From a virus, in the IMG/VR virus record IMGVR_UViG_3300035666_000188, positions 1-21,328 of that record: a DNA stretch of 21,328 nucleotides; one strand, given 5' to 3'. The translations under genes and the position numbers were made by a program. Every line of letters begins with the position of its first letter. The first letter of the stretch is position 1. The notes under the pieces were generated by a model that searched no databases, had not been told where the DNA came from, and was given only the letters and a program-made list of their open reading frames with translations. Positions 1 to 7,443 of the stretch are shown here, piece by piece.

Positions 1-70
1 TTCCACTCTCTTTCTCTTCTACTCCGTTGGATAAGAATAAAGAAAAAGAAGAAACGTTAGACAGAGTCTG

Positions 71-87
71 AAAACGAGCGTTTTTTT
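71..87 (+). terminator. weak terminator-like hairpin with T run
   Basis: A short inverted repeat (AAAACG, two-base loop, CGTTTT) runs into seven Ts at 81-87. The stem is short and AT-rich, so it may be a weak terminator for a gene upstream of the window or chance. A second small repeat (AGAC-AGA-GTCT) sits just before it at 59-69. Nothing else is recognisable in bases 1-112, which are purine/pyrimidine-skewed and contain no convincing ORF. Confidence 0.25.
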
Positions 88-112
88 GGAACTTGGAACC
101 TGAGGAATTCGA

Positions 113-616
113 ATGTACGAATCTATCGAGAAACGCTGGCTGATTGTTCGCTGCCATTCCCGGCAGACCATCGACCTGTTCAAAGCCTTGCGAGCTTTTC
201 ACATGGCAGTGTACACGCCGCAGATAACCGTTGTTGGTCGTGTGCCAAGGAAGAAGCTGAGGCGCAAGTCAGTGAAGCCACTCTTGCCCGGCTTCTTGTT
301 CGTGGCTGAGGACGACTACAAGTTCTGCCATTGGTTGTCTGAGAATCACCCAATGCCGAAGTTCCAGCCTTTCTGGGTCAATGGCCGTCACGCGGCTTGC
401 TCAAGCAGAGAGCTTGTTGGGTTGCAAAAGCAGGAGCAGGAAAGGAAGACAGACGAACTCAAAGCTGGCGACTTGGCAGTCATTGGCTCTTCCGTTCTGG
501 GCGGCGAGTACTGCACGATCCTCGAGAAGCAGGGAGCTTATTACAGGGTGGCTCTTGCCAGCTCTGGAAGAGAGATAAAAGTTTCTGCTTTTCTTTTGCA
601 ATCTTTCAACTCATAA
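113..616 (+). CDS. NusG/RfaH-like transcription elongation (antitermination) factor
   Basis: The 167-residue product has the two-domain layout of NusG-family proteins, which bind the RNA polymerase clamp and alter pausing or termination. Residues about 8-65 look like the NGN domain: a starting RWLIVRCH strand, VYTP near residues 33-36, a basic RKKLRRK stretch, then LLPGFLFV at 57-64. Residues about 117-145 look like a KOW domain (KAGDLAVIG, then GGEYCTILE). It is close in length to RfaH (162 aa in E. coli) and shorter than housekeeping NusG (181 aa). GAGGA at 102-106, six bases before the ATG, supports this start. The gene lies directly upstream of a terminator-like hairpin and the late operon, so a phage-specific antiterminator role is a reasonable inference. 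The alternative is a transcription factor that acts elsewhere. The family call is firm; the target is not known. Confidence 0.82.
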   Translation: MYESIEKRWLIVRCHSRQTIDLFKALRAFHMAVYTPQITVVGRVPRKKLRRKSVKPLLPGFLFVAEDDYKFCHWLSENHPMPKFQPFWVNGRHAACSSRELVGLQKQEQERKTDELKAGDLAVIGSSVLGGEYCTILEKQGAYYRVALASSGREIKVSAFLLQSFNS

Positions 617-673
617 GCGATTTCGGGAAATGGTGCTGGCTGGCCTGAGTGCTTCGCTGCCTTCCTGGCTCAG

Positions 674-691
674 AACGGTAATGTTACCGTT
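674..691. repeat. perfect inverted repeat in the leader between the NusG-like and HNH genes
   Basis: AACGGTAA and TTACCGTT are separated by TG, giving an 8-base perfect inverted repeat. No T tract follows closely enough to call it a terminator. It could be a protein-binding operator or an RNA hairpin upstream of the larger hairpin at 728-774. The rest of 617-727 shows nothing I can identify. Confidence 0.4.
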
Positions 692-727
692 GTTTGCTTG
701 CATTGGCTGCTCCTCCTGGTTCTCCTC

Positions 728-774
728 AGGCCTCTCTGTTAACCCACCTCCCGTTAGCAGAGAGGCTTTTCTTT
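728..774 (+). terminator. strong terminator-like hairpin that also holds the HNH ribosome binding site
   Basis: Bases 730-743 pair with 753-766 over 14 positions (nine perfect pairs, one G-T wobble, four more pairs) around a nine-base C-rich loop. The stem is followed by TTTTCTTT at 767-774, the form of an intrinsic terminator. The right arm contains AGAGG (761-765), the only plausible Shine-Dalgarno sequence for the ATG at 775. The hairpin can therefore both stop transcription and hide the ribosome binding site of the next gene. The loop includes ACCTCC, which is the anti-Shine-Dalgarno sequence of 16S rRNA; that may be coincidence. The position between a NusG-like gene and the late operon suggests a regulated stop. 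Confidence 0.72.
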
Positions 775-1095
775 ATGAGCGGTAAGCGCCACAGCAGGAC
801 AGAAGCAGGCAGAGCCTATCAAGGTTTATATAAGACAGCAGCATGGAAGGATTTAAGGCTAAGGGTCTTCATAAGAGACTGCTATGTCTGCTCCTACTGC
901 TCAAGAGGAACCAATCACGATGCCGGGCCTCAACAAGCAATAGCTCACCACAAGGTCGAGCACAAAGGAGATCATCGCCTCTTCTTCGACATTAATAATC
1001 TAGCCACCTCATGTAAGGCCTGCCACGATTCAATTGCTCAGAAGGAGAGCAAGTCAGGATTCAAGGGAGCAGGCGAGGACGGCTGGCCTAGGTAG
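775..1095 (+). CDS. HNH endonuclease next to terminase
   Basis: The 106-residue product is a small phage HNH nuclease, a metal-dependent DNA-cutting fold. Zinc-type cysteine pairs are visible at C39/C42 and C80/C83. The core has AHHK at 57-60, FDINNL around 71-76 and CKACH at 80-84. In HK97-type phages the HNH protein is encoded beside cos and the terminase genes and is needed for specific cos cleavage with the large terminase; gene order here matches. I chose ATG 775 over an upstream in-frame TTG at 694. The longer form would begin with a low-complexity stretch translated from the terminator hairpin, and AGAGG at 761-765 is well placed for ATG 775. Confidence 0.85.
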   Translation: MSGKRHSRTEAGRAYQGLYKTAAWKDLRLRVFIRDCYVCSYCSRGTNHDAGPQQAIAHHKVEHKGDHRLFFDINNLATSCKACHDSIAQKESKSGFKGAGEDGWPR

Positions 1096-1192
1096 GGGGA
1101 GGTCTTTTTTGTGGGAAAAACCACATTCGAGGTGCGGCGAGGTGCACTTGCACACAATAAGTCGCATTAATCTTCAGAATAGGAATTGAAGA
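1096..1192. other. candidate cos / small-terminase recognition region
   Basis: This gap between the HNH and small terminase genes is where many HNH-encoding cos phages carry their packaging site. It contains a T run (1105-1110), a 5-bp hairpin TGTGG-GAAAAA-CCACA (1110-1125), two copies of CGAGGTGC (1128-1135 and 1138-1145) whose starts are exactly 10 bases apart, and the inverted repeat GTGCA-CT-TGCAC (1142-1153). Repeats spaced by one helical turn suit a DNA-binding protein such as small terminase. AGGA at 1181-1184 is the ribosome binding site for the next gene. The packaging assignment is inference; no cohesive end can be read from the sequence. Confidence 0.35.
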
Positions 1193-1669
1193 ATGTCTGC
1201 TGCCAGAGGAGCTAAGAAACTCCCATCAAATATTAGGGTCCTGACAGGCAATCGCGGCAACAAGCCGATCAACACAGCTGAGCCAAAAGTGAAGATTGTT
1301 CGTCCACCGGCACCTCGCGATCTGACAGAGCGCGAACAGGAGAAGTGGAAAGAGATGGTTGGCCTTCTCTACTCGGTCGGCGTGCTTGGCAACACTGACC
1401 TCGATGCACTCAAGTCGTACTGCCGCGCTTGGATCTTGTGGCACACGACATGGGAGACGCTGGAGAAGGAAGGCCGCTACATTCACGGCACAGACCAGAG
1501 CGGCAATGTGACGATCAAGGCGCACCCAGCGTGGCAGCACCACTTCACCGCCTTGCACCAAATCCGTCAACTCGCTGCTGAGTTCGGTTTGACACCAGCC
1601 AGCCGCGCAAAGATAAAAGCAGAGGTCGTTCCGAGTGACGCCGACTCCGTCGAATCCTACTTTGCCTGA
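1193..1669 (+). CDS. terS: terminase small subunit, P27 family
   Basis: The 158-residue product matches the P27-type small terminase pattern. This subunit recognises viral DNA and delivers it to the large terminase. Visible features are an N-terminal basic GNRGNKPI segment, a proline-rich stretch ending in PPAPRDLTERE, a helical middle with LGNTDLDAL and AHPAWQHH, and the typical closing motif EFGLTPASRAKI. AGGA lies eight bases before the ATG. The gene overlaps the large terminase start by 35 bases, which implies coupled translation. It follows the repeat-bearing gap that may be its binding site. The family call is strong; the DNA target is inferred. Confidence 0.88.
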   Translation: MSAARGAKKLPSNIRVLTGNRGNKPINTAEPKVKIVRPPAPRDLTEREQEKWKEMVGLLYSVGVLGNTDLDALKSYCRAWILWHTTWETLEKEGRYIHGTDQSGNVTIKAHPAWQHHFTALHQIRQLAAEFGLTPASRAKIKAEVVPSDADSVESYFA

Positions 1670-3440
1670 TCCGACGACCGACTATGCTCGGTCTGTGGTG
1701 GAAGGAAAGACGATCGCAGGACCATACGTCCGGCTAGCAGCGCAGCGCCACCTCAAAGACCTTGCCAATGCAGAAGCTCAACAGCTCGTTTGGTCAGCTG
1801 AAAAAGCCTACAGAGCCATCAAGTTCTTCTCGGACATTCTTACAGTTGAGGTTGAGACACAAGACGAAGATGGCTCTGTCACGAGCCAAGCAGTGCCGTT
1901 TATCCTCCAGCCTTGGCAATGCTTCATCATAGGTTCGATCTTCGGTTGGCTGCGCTCTAGCGGCCTGAGAAGGTTCCGTCGCGCATACGTCGAGATAGGA
2001 AAGGGCAACGGCAAGTCGCCGATGGCCGCTGGCATCGGGCACTACATGCTCACAGCCACTGGCAAGCTCCGTGCTGAGATCTACAGCGCAGCGACCGACA
2101 AGGACCAAGCAGCGATCCTGTTCCGCGACGCAGTCGCGATGTGGGAGCGTTCGCCGCACTTGAACAAGAGGCTGCTATCTTCCGGCGTCAATCCGGTCTG
2201 GCAGCTGACTCATCTTGAGAAAGCATCCTTCTTCAAGCCGATCAGCTCTGACAAGAAGGGCAAGAGCGGTATCCGTCCTTACTGCGCTCTGATTGACGAA
2301 GTGCACGAGCACCCTGACAACTCGGTCATCGAGATGCTGCGAGCTGGCACAAAGGGCAATCAGGATGCTCTGATCTTTGAGATCACGAACTCTGGCTTTG
2401 ACCGCAAGTCTGTTTGCTGGTCCGAGCATGAATACACGACCCGCCTTCTCAGTGGTGAGGTCGAGAATGATCAGTGGTTTGGCTTCATCTGCTCGATCGA
2501 CGATGATGACAATCCTTTCGAGGATGAGAGCTGCTGGATAAAGGCCAACCCGAATCTTGGCATATCGATCCAGCCGCAGTTCATTCGCGAGCAGGTTAAT
2601 GAAGCCAAAGGAATGCCATCAAAGGAGTCAATCGTTCGCCGGTTGCACTTCTGTGAATGGGTCGACAGCGAGACAGCCGCCTTCTCTCGTGCTCAGCTTG
2701 AGAAGGTTCTTGCGCCGGTCGATGCCGAAGAGATGCTCAGGAAAGGCTACAAGTGCTATGGTGGCCTTGACCTTTCGCGCACGAAGGATTTGACGGCATT
2801 TACGCTGACATGGGTCTTGGACCCTGCATTCGACAAACAGGTGTTCGCTTCTAAGACTTGGTACTTCACGCCGAAGGACACGCTGGCTGAGCGATCGAAG
2901 AAGGATCGCACGCCATACGACACTTGGGCCAAGGCAGGTCACATGACTGCAGTGCCGGGTCAGCGAATCAATTATGGCTACATGGCCGAAGCTCTCGCTG
3001 AGTTGGTTGCCAAGTTCCATCCCGAAGAGATCGCCGCTGACCAGTATGGCCTAGAGAATCTTCGCGATCATGCTTCTGAGAAGAACATAACGCTGCCATG
3101 TGTCGTGCACCCGCAAGGATTTCAGCGCCGCAAGGTCAGCGACACCGATGCAGCTGCCTTGGGAATGGATGGCGTTGAAGAGATCGTTCTCTGGATGCCA
3201 GACTCGATCAACAAGCTTGAAGCAGCGATCATCGAAGAGCGAATCACGATCGAAGACCAGCCGGTCAACCGTATGTGCTTGGCTGGTGTCGTTTATGAAC
3301 AGAACAGGACCGGTCACCGGATGTTCGCCAAGGACAAGTCAACGACACGCATCGACGGCGCTGTGTCGCTCGCGATGTCCATAGGGATGGCAACAGTAGG
3401 CGCAGCTCCGGTTAAGAAATCATTTTGGGAAGCCGCCTAA
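1635..3440 (+). CDS. terL: terminase large subunit (ATPase-nuclease)
   Basis: The 601-residue product is a full-length packaging motor and DNA-cutting enzyme of the HK97/P27-associated type. The ATPase domain has a variant Walker A loop GKGNGKS at residues 122-128 and a Walker B segment ALIDE at 218-222. The nuclease domain has acidic residues in the expected contexts: D379 in GGLDLS, D469 in AADQYG and D574 in RIDGAVSLAM, which I infer to be the RNase H-like metal ligands. The start is a GTG inside the small terminase gene, with GAGG at 1622-1625 spaced well for it. Its stop overlaps the portal ATG by one base (TAATG). The protein appears intact. Confidence 0.93.
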   Translation: MTPTPSNPTLPDPTTDYARSVVEGKTIAGPYVRLAAQRHLKDLANAEAQQLVWSAEKAYRAIKFFSDILTVEVETQDEDGSVTSQAVPFILQPWQCFIIGSIFGWLRSSGLRRFRRAYVEIGKGNGKSPMAAGIGHYMLTATGKLRAEIYSAATDKDQAAILFRDAVAMWERSPHLNKRLLSSGVNPVWQLTHLEKASFFKPISSDKKGKSGIRPYCALIDEVHEHPDNSVIEMLRAGTKGNQDALIFEITNSGFDRKSVCWSEHEYTTRLLSGEVENDQWFGFICSIDDDDNPFEDESCWIKANPNLGISIQPQFIREQVNEAKGMPSKESIVRRLHFCEWVDSETAAFSRAQLEKVLAPVDAEEMLRKGYKCYGGLDLSRTKDLTAFTLTWVLDPAFDKQVFASKTWYFTPKDTLAERSKKDRTPYDTWAKAGHMTAVPGQRINYGYMAEALAELVAKFHPEEIAADQYGLENLRDHASEKNITLPCVVHPQGFQRRKVSDTDAAALGMDGVEEIVLWMPDSINKLEAAIIEERITIEDQPVNRMCLAGVVYEQNRTGHRMFAKDKSTTRIDGAVSLAMSIGMATVGAAPVKKSFWEAA

Positions 3441-4909
3441 TGGGCATCATCTCTGATATAGCAAGTTGGCTTGGCTTTGATCGCAAGATGAGCTCTCTGG
3501 AGCTTTGGAAAGAGATCTATGGGTCAAATTCCAGCTCATCTGGGGTGACAGTTAACGCCGAAACAGCAATCAAGGTGTCGACTGTCCTGGCATGCGTCAG
3601 GGTTATCGCGGAAGGCGTGAGCCAGATCCCGTTCAGGGTTTACATCGAGAAAGATGGCAAGCGCGTACCGGCGACCGACCATCCTCTGTACACACTCCTC
3701 CATCGCCGCCCGAATGGTTGGCAGACGAGCTTTGAGTTTCGCGAGACCATGATGCTTCACGCATTGCTTCGCGGCAATGCCTATGCATTCATAAATCGAG
3801 TTGGCTCTGGCTCTCAAAGGCGCATTAAGGAGTTGATCCCTATCAGCGGAGATGTGACAGTTGAGCGCAATGCTGACTACTCTCTCACCTACAAGGTGCG
3901 TGATAAGCAGACTCAAGAAGAAAAGATCTTTCCGCAGGCAACCATTTGGCATTTGCGTGGATTGTCTTGGGATGGATTGGTCGGGATGGATGCAGTTGGG
4001 CTGGCGCGTGAAGCGATCGGCCTTTCAATCTCTCTCGAGAAAAGCCATGGCGACATGCACAAGAATGGTGCAGCCGTTTCTGGCCTTCTTTCGGTAAAGG
4101 ACAATTTGTCCAGCGAGCAGTATGCTGGCTTGGCAGCTTGGCTCGCGAAGTATGAGATCGGCGGTGAGCTTCATCGCAAGCCGATGATCCTTGATCGCGG
4201 CGCGACATTCTCTACGATGCAGATGAGCGGCGTTGATACCCAGCACATCGAGACACGCCGCCACCAGATCGAAGAAATCTGTCGCGCATTCCGGGTGATG
4301 CCGATGATGATCGGTCACCCAGCTGACATGGCAGCGAGAGCAGCCACTGAGTCGATCTTCCTCCAGCACGTTGTTCACACGCTCATGCCATGGTGCGAGC
4401 GCATTGAGCAGTCGGCAGACAACAATCTTTTGACTGAGCAGGAAATCAATTCCGGCCATTACACAAAGTTTACCGTCAATGCTCTGCTCCGTGGAGCTGC
4501 AAAGGATCGTGCAGACTTTTATGCCAAGGGGCTCGGCTCCGGAAACGGCAAGGGCTGGTTGACTCAGAACGATGTTCGGGCGCTGGAGGAAATGGACAGG
4601 GTTGACGACCCGGAAGCCGACAAGCTGCCGCAGCCGCCAGCCCCAGCGCCGGCACCTGAAAACGTCAAGCCTGAGGTCTCGGAAGAGCCAAAGGCATTCA
4701 ATGTCCAGGATCTGAAGAGTGCCATTGAGTCGATGCCTTCGCCGATCATTAATGTCGATGTGAAGTCTCCGGAAGTTAACATCACACAGCCAAATATTGA
4801 AGTTCACGCTCACCTGCCAAATCGCGGCAAGGTTCACAGAACTGCTCAATTCGACGAAACCACCGGTCGCATGACTGGGATGATCGAAGAGGAAGTCGAG
4901 AATGCCTAA
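3440..4909 (+). CDS. portal protein, HK97 family
   Basis: The 489-residue product forms the dodecameric ring through which DNA enters and leaves the head. HK97-portal features include the N-terminal VSTVLACVRVIAEGVSQIPF segment, HPLYTLLHRRPN, LLRGNAYAFI, LIPI, WHLRGLS and the FRVMPMMIGHP region. From about residue 395 a proline/alanine linker (PPAPAPAPE) leads to a C-terminal tail of alternating valine/isoleucine strands ending in GMIEEEVENA. Such tails occur in portals of this type, but this one is fairly long. I chose the ATG at 3440, which overlaps the terminase stop, rather than the in-frame TTG at 3425 inside the terminase gene. It overlaps the next gene by eight bases. Confidence 0.92.
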   Translation: MGIISDIASWLGFDRKMSSLELWKEIYGSNSSSSGVTVNAETAIKVSTVLACVRVIAEGVSQIPFRVYIEKDGKRVPATDHPLYTLLHRRPNGWQTSFEFRETMMLHALLRGNAYAFINRVGSGSQRRIKELIPISGDVTVERNADYSLTYKVRDKQTQEEKIFPQATIWHLRGLSWDGLVGMDAVGLAREAIGLSISLEKSHGDMHKNGAAVSGLLSVKDNLSSEQYAGLAAWLAKYEIGGELHRKPMILDRGATFSTMQMSGVDTQHIETRRHQIEEICRAFRVMPMMIGHPADMAARAATESIFLQHVVHTLMPWCERIEQSADNNLLTEQEINSGHYTKFTVNALLRGAAKDRADFYAKGLGSGNGKGWLTQNDVRALEEMDRVDDPEADKLPQPPAPAPAPENVKPEVSEEPKAFNVQDLKSAIESMPSPIINVDVKSPEVNITQPNIEVHAHLPNRGKVHRTAQFDETTGRMTGMIEEEVENA

Positions 4910-5336
4910 GTCCACATTGACATGCAACAAAGTCCTGGCTCTGATCTTCAATGCCACGGCATGGGCAGACATTGCAGAGAATGACAGCTCTGCACCGTTG
5001 ACCAATCTTTATGTTTCGCTGCACACAGCCGATCCCGGTGTCGGGAATTCGCAGACAACGAACGAGGTTGCGTACACGAACTATGTCCGCATCGCGATCG
5101 CCCGCACGACTGGCGGTTGGGATGTTCCGGCATCTGGCCTAACACAGAATGCCGCCTTGGCACAGTTCGCTCAGTGTGGTGTTACCGGCGCGACGATCAC
5201 TCACGTAGCGATCGGAACAGCTTCGTCGGGTGCCGGCAATGTTCTTTATGCCGGTGCGCTGGACGCTTCGCTGGCAGTTGCCAACGGCATCCAGCCGCAG
5301 TTCGCTGCCGGCGCACTCAATGTGACGGAGACTTGA
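4902..5336 (+). CDS. virion protein resembling phage tail-fibre/head-fibre accessory family
   Basis: The 144-residue product has a pattern seen in many phage structural clusters: a segment starting LYVSLHTADPG, then NEVAYTNYVRIAIART, a W in GGWDVP, and a glycine/alanine-rich end with HVAIGTASSGAGNVLYAGALD. Members are often labelled tail fibre or hypothetical; their role is not well established. The protein looks beta-rich, without membrane segments. It starts within the last codons of the portal gene, so it is probably made together with head proteins. Lying between portal and protease, a capsid-surface role is as likely as a tail role. I recognise the family pattern but not a proven function. 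Confidence 0.6.
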   Translation: MPKSTLTCNKVLALIFNATAWADIAENDSSAPLTNLYVSLHTADPGVGNSQTTNEVAYTNYVRIAIARTTGGWDVPASGLTQNAALAQFAQCGVTGATITHVAIGTASSGAGNVLYAGALDASLAVANGIQPQFAAGALNVTET

Positions 5337-5338
5337 TC

Positions 5339-5488
5339 GTGAAATACACATGCAAGGAATGCGGCAAGGAAGTCATCGTCGAGAACGGCAATGTCAAGCG
5401 CGATTGCGCTTGTGACAACGGCATCATTGCGCACATGACCGCAACCGCTCGTGGCATTGGCGGGATGGTAAATAGAAAGACAGCCTGA
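5339..5488 (+). CDS. small zinc-ribbon-like protein, unknown function
   Basis: This 49-residue ORF starts with GTG two bases after the preceding stop. It carries CKECGK near the N-terminus and CAC about 17 residues later, which could form a small zinc-binding knuckle. The C-terminal half (HMTATARGIGGMVNRK) is glycine-rich with no recognised motif. Tight packing between two structural genes and an intact frame support it as real. The frame remains open upstream inside the previous gene, but only this GTG fits the spacing. I cannot assign a function; a minor virion or nucleic-acid-binding role are both possible. Confidence 0.5.
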   Translation: MKYTCKECGKEVIVENGNVKRDCACDNGIIAHMTATARGIGGMVNRKTA

Positions 5489-5489
5489 C

Positions 5490-6395
5490 ATGGCCGGTTT
5501 CCGCAATCTCAAGGAATACGTCGAAGCTGAAGACAACGGCCAGTATCACGTCGCGTCATTTCGCAAGGTGAACCCTGGGACCACCGTAAACCAGAGCAAA
5601 TGGTTGGACCTGATTTATTCGGGCGGCTCGCCAACGGCGCACTTCTACGCATCCTCGCCTCTTGAGGCGGCGCTGATCCCGGGGGCACGCGGCTTCGATG
5701 TCCCGAATGTGGCGCCAGCCCGGCAAGTCCTGAGAAACATCAAGATTCAGAGCAGTTCCCGGTCGTCAACGGGAAACACCAATGACCGAAACCAGATGAT
5801 CCTTTGCGACTATCTGCTCTACTATCCATTCATCGACATGGATGCGACCGGCGATCCGCAAACGCTGATAAACGACGTGGCCTTGCCGGAACGATACCCT
5901 GGAGGCGGGCAAGTTGTCGCTGTCGGGCAGTCTGCAAATCCCGGTGGTGGCAACTTCACATTCACCTACACCAATCAGGACGGCACGCCGGGGCGGGTCG
6001 CGCCCATTCAAGTTATCAATCCGGTCAACGGTGGCGGGCAGGTTGTCGGTGGGTCGCCCGCGAACTCGAACAACGGGCTTCCATTCTGCCCGTTACAGGG
6101 TAACGACACCGGCGTCCGCTCGATTGAGGATGTGACCTTTACGGTCGCAGGCGGCGGGCTGATGGCCTTTGCAATCGTCAAGCCGCTGCTGACCTTTTAC
6201 CTGACGCAGGTAGGCCGGCGCGACGGCACGCTAAACGTGAGTTTCGGCGCGTGTGACGAATTTGCGGGCCTGATCAACATTCCGCGCCTGCCCATCATCA
6301 AGGACGATGCGGTGCTTTCCATCCTTGGCTGCGGCCACAACGGAACGGCTGACGGAATGATCCTCACCGGCATCATCGAAACAGCTTGGAATTAG
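5490..6395 (+). CDS. phage structural protein, paralog A of an accessory pair
   Basis: The 301-residue product is beta-rich with no signal peptide. It contains W-LDLIYSGGSPTAHF early, the segment LCDYLLYYPFIDMD around residues 108-122, RYPGGGQV, a FTFTYTNQDGTPG strand pair, LPFCPLQGNDTGVRSIEDVTF, a VKPLLTF strand and INIPRLPIIKDDA near the end. The same ordered landmarks occur in the product of 6405-7289, so the two are paralogs. Similar sequences occur in phage structural regions with no settled function. Its GC content is visibly higher than the portal gene's, pointing to a separate origin for this block. A capsid-surface or head-fibre protein is my best inference. Confidence 0.55.
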   Translation: MAGFRNLKEYVEAEDNGQYHVASFRKVNPGTTVNQSKWLDLIYSGGSPTAHFYASSPLEAALIPGARGFDVPNVAPARQVLRNIKIQSSSRSSTGNTNDRNQMILCDYLLYYPFIDMDATGDPQTLINDVALPERYPGGGQVVAVGQSANPGGGNFTFTYTNQDGTPGRVAPIQVINPVNGGGQVVGGSPANSNNGLPFCPLQGNDTGVRSIEDVTFTVAGGGLMAFAIVKPLLTFYLTQVGRRDGTLNVSFGACDEFAGLINIPRLPIIKDDAVLSILGCGHNGTADGMILTGIIETAWN

Positions 6396-6404
6396 GATAA
6401 AAAA

Positions 6405-7289
6405 ATGGGCTGGACTTCGCACGACGACCTGATCAACCAGATCACAGTCAACGAAAAGGCTGGGCAGACGTTCTATAACAAGACGCTGGCTTCTGCCGGC
6501 ACGGCAGGCCATTGGACGCTGCTGTCTGGTCACGGCGGCTTCCCTGCTGCTGCTACGTTTGCTGGCACCGATCTGACCTATGTGGCGACCGACGACACTT
6601 GGGGCGAAGGTGCGCCTTACCACGGCGGCAACGTGTCGGCCGCGACCAAGCACTTCCTCGGGGCTGGCGCGGCTATTGTCGCTGCTGCGGGCGCGCCTTG
6701 GTATCTGATGGCGATTGACCTGGTCGGCTATGTGCCGCTCTCGGGCACGAACGTCTCCACCATTGGCACAAAGACCGTCACCATGACGGCGCTCGGCGGC
6801 GGCGCTCGATACCCGAACGGCCAGGGGCTGCGCCTGTTTGTGGCGGCTGATACGGCGCTTGGCGCGAACGCTCCGACCTGCATCGTCAACTATCTGGACA
6901 CTGGCGGCGGCGCTGGCGCCACAACCACGTTCACATCCACCGCCTCGCTTGGCATCGGGCAACTTCTCAATTCGGGAACGGCGGCGAACAAGTGGAACCC
7001 ATTCCTGCCGCTCGCGGTCGGGGATACGGGCGTCTCGGACATTGTCGATCTGGTATGGGCCGGCACGGCGCACGCATCCGGCACCGTCATCATCGGCCTC
7101 TGCAAGCCATTGTGGACGATCCCGGTCCCGGCCACCGGCCTCTACACGAAGATGGACTTCCTGAACGCATACCCAAGCCTGCCGCGCATCAGGGACGGCG
7201 CAAACATCCAGTTCCTACTTTATCAGACCGCCGCCACGACTTCGGCTGGCACGATCATGGTCGACTTTGATTGGGCCTACGGAGGTTGA
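6405..7289 (+). CDS. phage structural protein, paralog B of an accessory pair
   Basis: The 294-residue product shares the layout of the preceding protein. It has HWTLLSGHGGFPAAATF early, WYLMAIDLVGYVPLSG in the middle, ARYPNGQGLRLFV, a glycine-rich hairpin, NPFLPLAVGDTGVSDIVDLVW, CKPLWTIPV and LNAYPSLPRIRDGANIQF near the end. The match is of patterns in the same order, not near-identity, so the duplication is old. GGAT lies shortly before the ATG. Coding GC is very high in places (6901-6960 is about 72% by count). Together the pair may form a surface assembly or occupy different symmetry positions on the head. Function is inferred only from context. Confidence 0.55.
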   Translation: MGWTSHDDLINQITVNEKAGQTFYNKTLASAGTAGHWTLLSGHGGFPAAATFAGTDLTYVATDDTWGEGAPYHGGNVSAATKHFLGAGAAIVAAAGAPWYLMAIDLVGYVPLSGTNVSTIGTKTVTMTALGGGARYPNGQGLRLFVAADTALGANAPTCIVNYLDTGGGAGATTTFTSTASLGIGQLLNSGTAANKWNPFLPLAVGDTGVSDIVDLVWAGTAHASGTVIIGLCKPLWTIPVPATGLYTKMDFLNAYPSLPRIRDGANIQFLLYQTAATTSAGTIMVDFDWAYGG

Positions 7290-7290
7290 T

Positions 7291-7443
7291 ATGGATAAGT
7301 CCATCCTCGACATCATCAACGATTTCGCGGCGTGGCGCGGCAACTTGTTCACCTTGGCGGCGCTGATAATCGACCGGCATTCGGCCATGATCAGGGAGAA
7401 GCTGATAGCCGCCGGCCACGCGGAAGCTGCGGAACTGTTCTGA
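7291..7443 (+). CDS. 50-residue protein of unknown function
   Basis: A GGAGG at 7281-7285 sits six bases before this ATG, an excellent ribosome binding site for such a small ORF. The product begins MDKSILDIINDFAAWRG and is predominantly helical, with a mildly hydrophobic centre (LFTLAALII) too short and too charged around it to be a clear membrane segment. Its stop overlaps the ATG of the next gene (ATGA), consistent with translational coupling. No family is recognised. It could be a small chaperone or leader for the following repeat protein. Confidence 0.55.
   Translation: MDKSILDIINDFAAWRGNLFTLAALIIDRHSAMIREKLIAAGHAEAAELF

Noticed and set aside
694-774. Upstream start for the HNH gene giving 27 extra residues
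   Set aside because: The extension would be translated through the terminator-like hairpin, is low-complexity, and has no ribosome binding site; ATG 775 has AGAGG at good spacing.
1149-1180. Possible promoter before the small terminase gene (TTGCAC and ATTAAT)
   Set aside because: The two elements are only 11 bases apart, and other -10 choices give about 20, so neither spacing supports a sigma-70-type promoter.
3425-3439. TTG start of the portal gene, five codons upstream
   Set aside because: It lies within the terminase gene and uses a rare start; the ATG at 3440 overlapping the terminase stop is the normal arrangement in this operon.
4025-5005. 326-codon minus-strand ORF
   Set aside because: It is antisense to the portal gene and start of the next gene. 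The product resembles no family, and the whole window otherwise reads on the plus strand.
5117-5338. Upstream part of the frame containing the zinc-ribbon protein as a longer gene
   Set aside because: It overlaps the 4902-5336 gene in another frame and its translation is arginine/cysteine-rich noise; the GTG at 5339 gives a clean, tightly packed gene.
6231-7073. 280-codon minus-strand ORF rich in arginine
   Set aside because: It is opposite the GC-rich paralogous pair; high GC removes stop codons in antisense frames. Composition is typical of a shadow frame.
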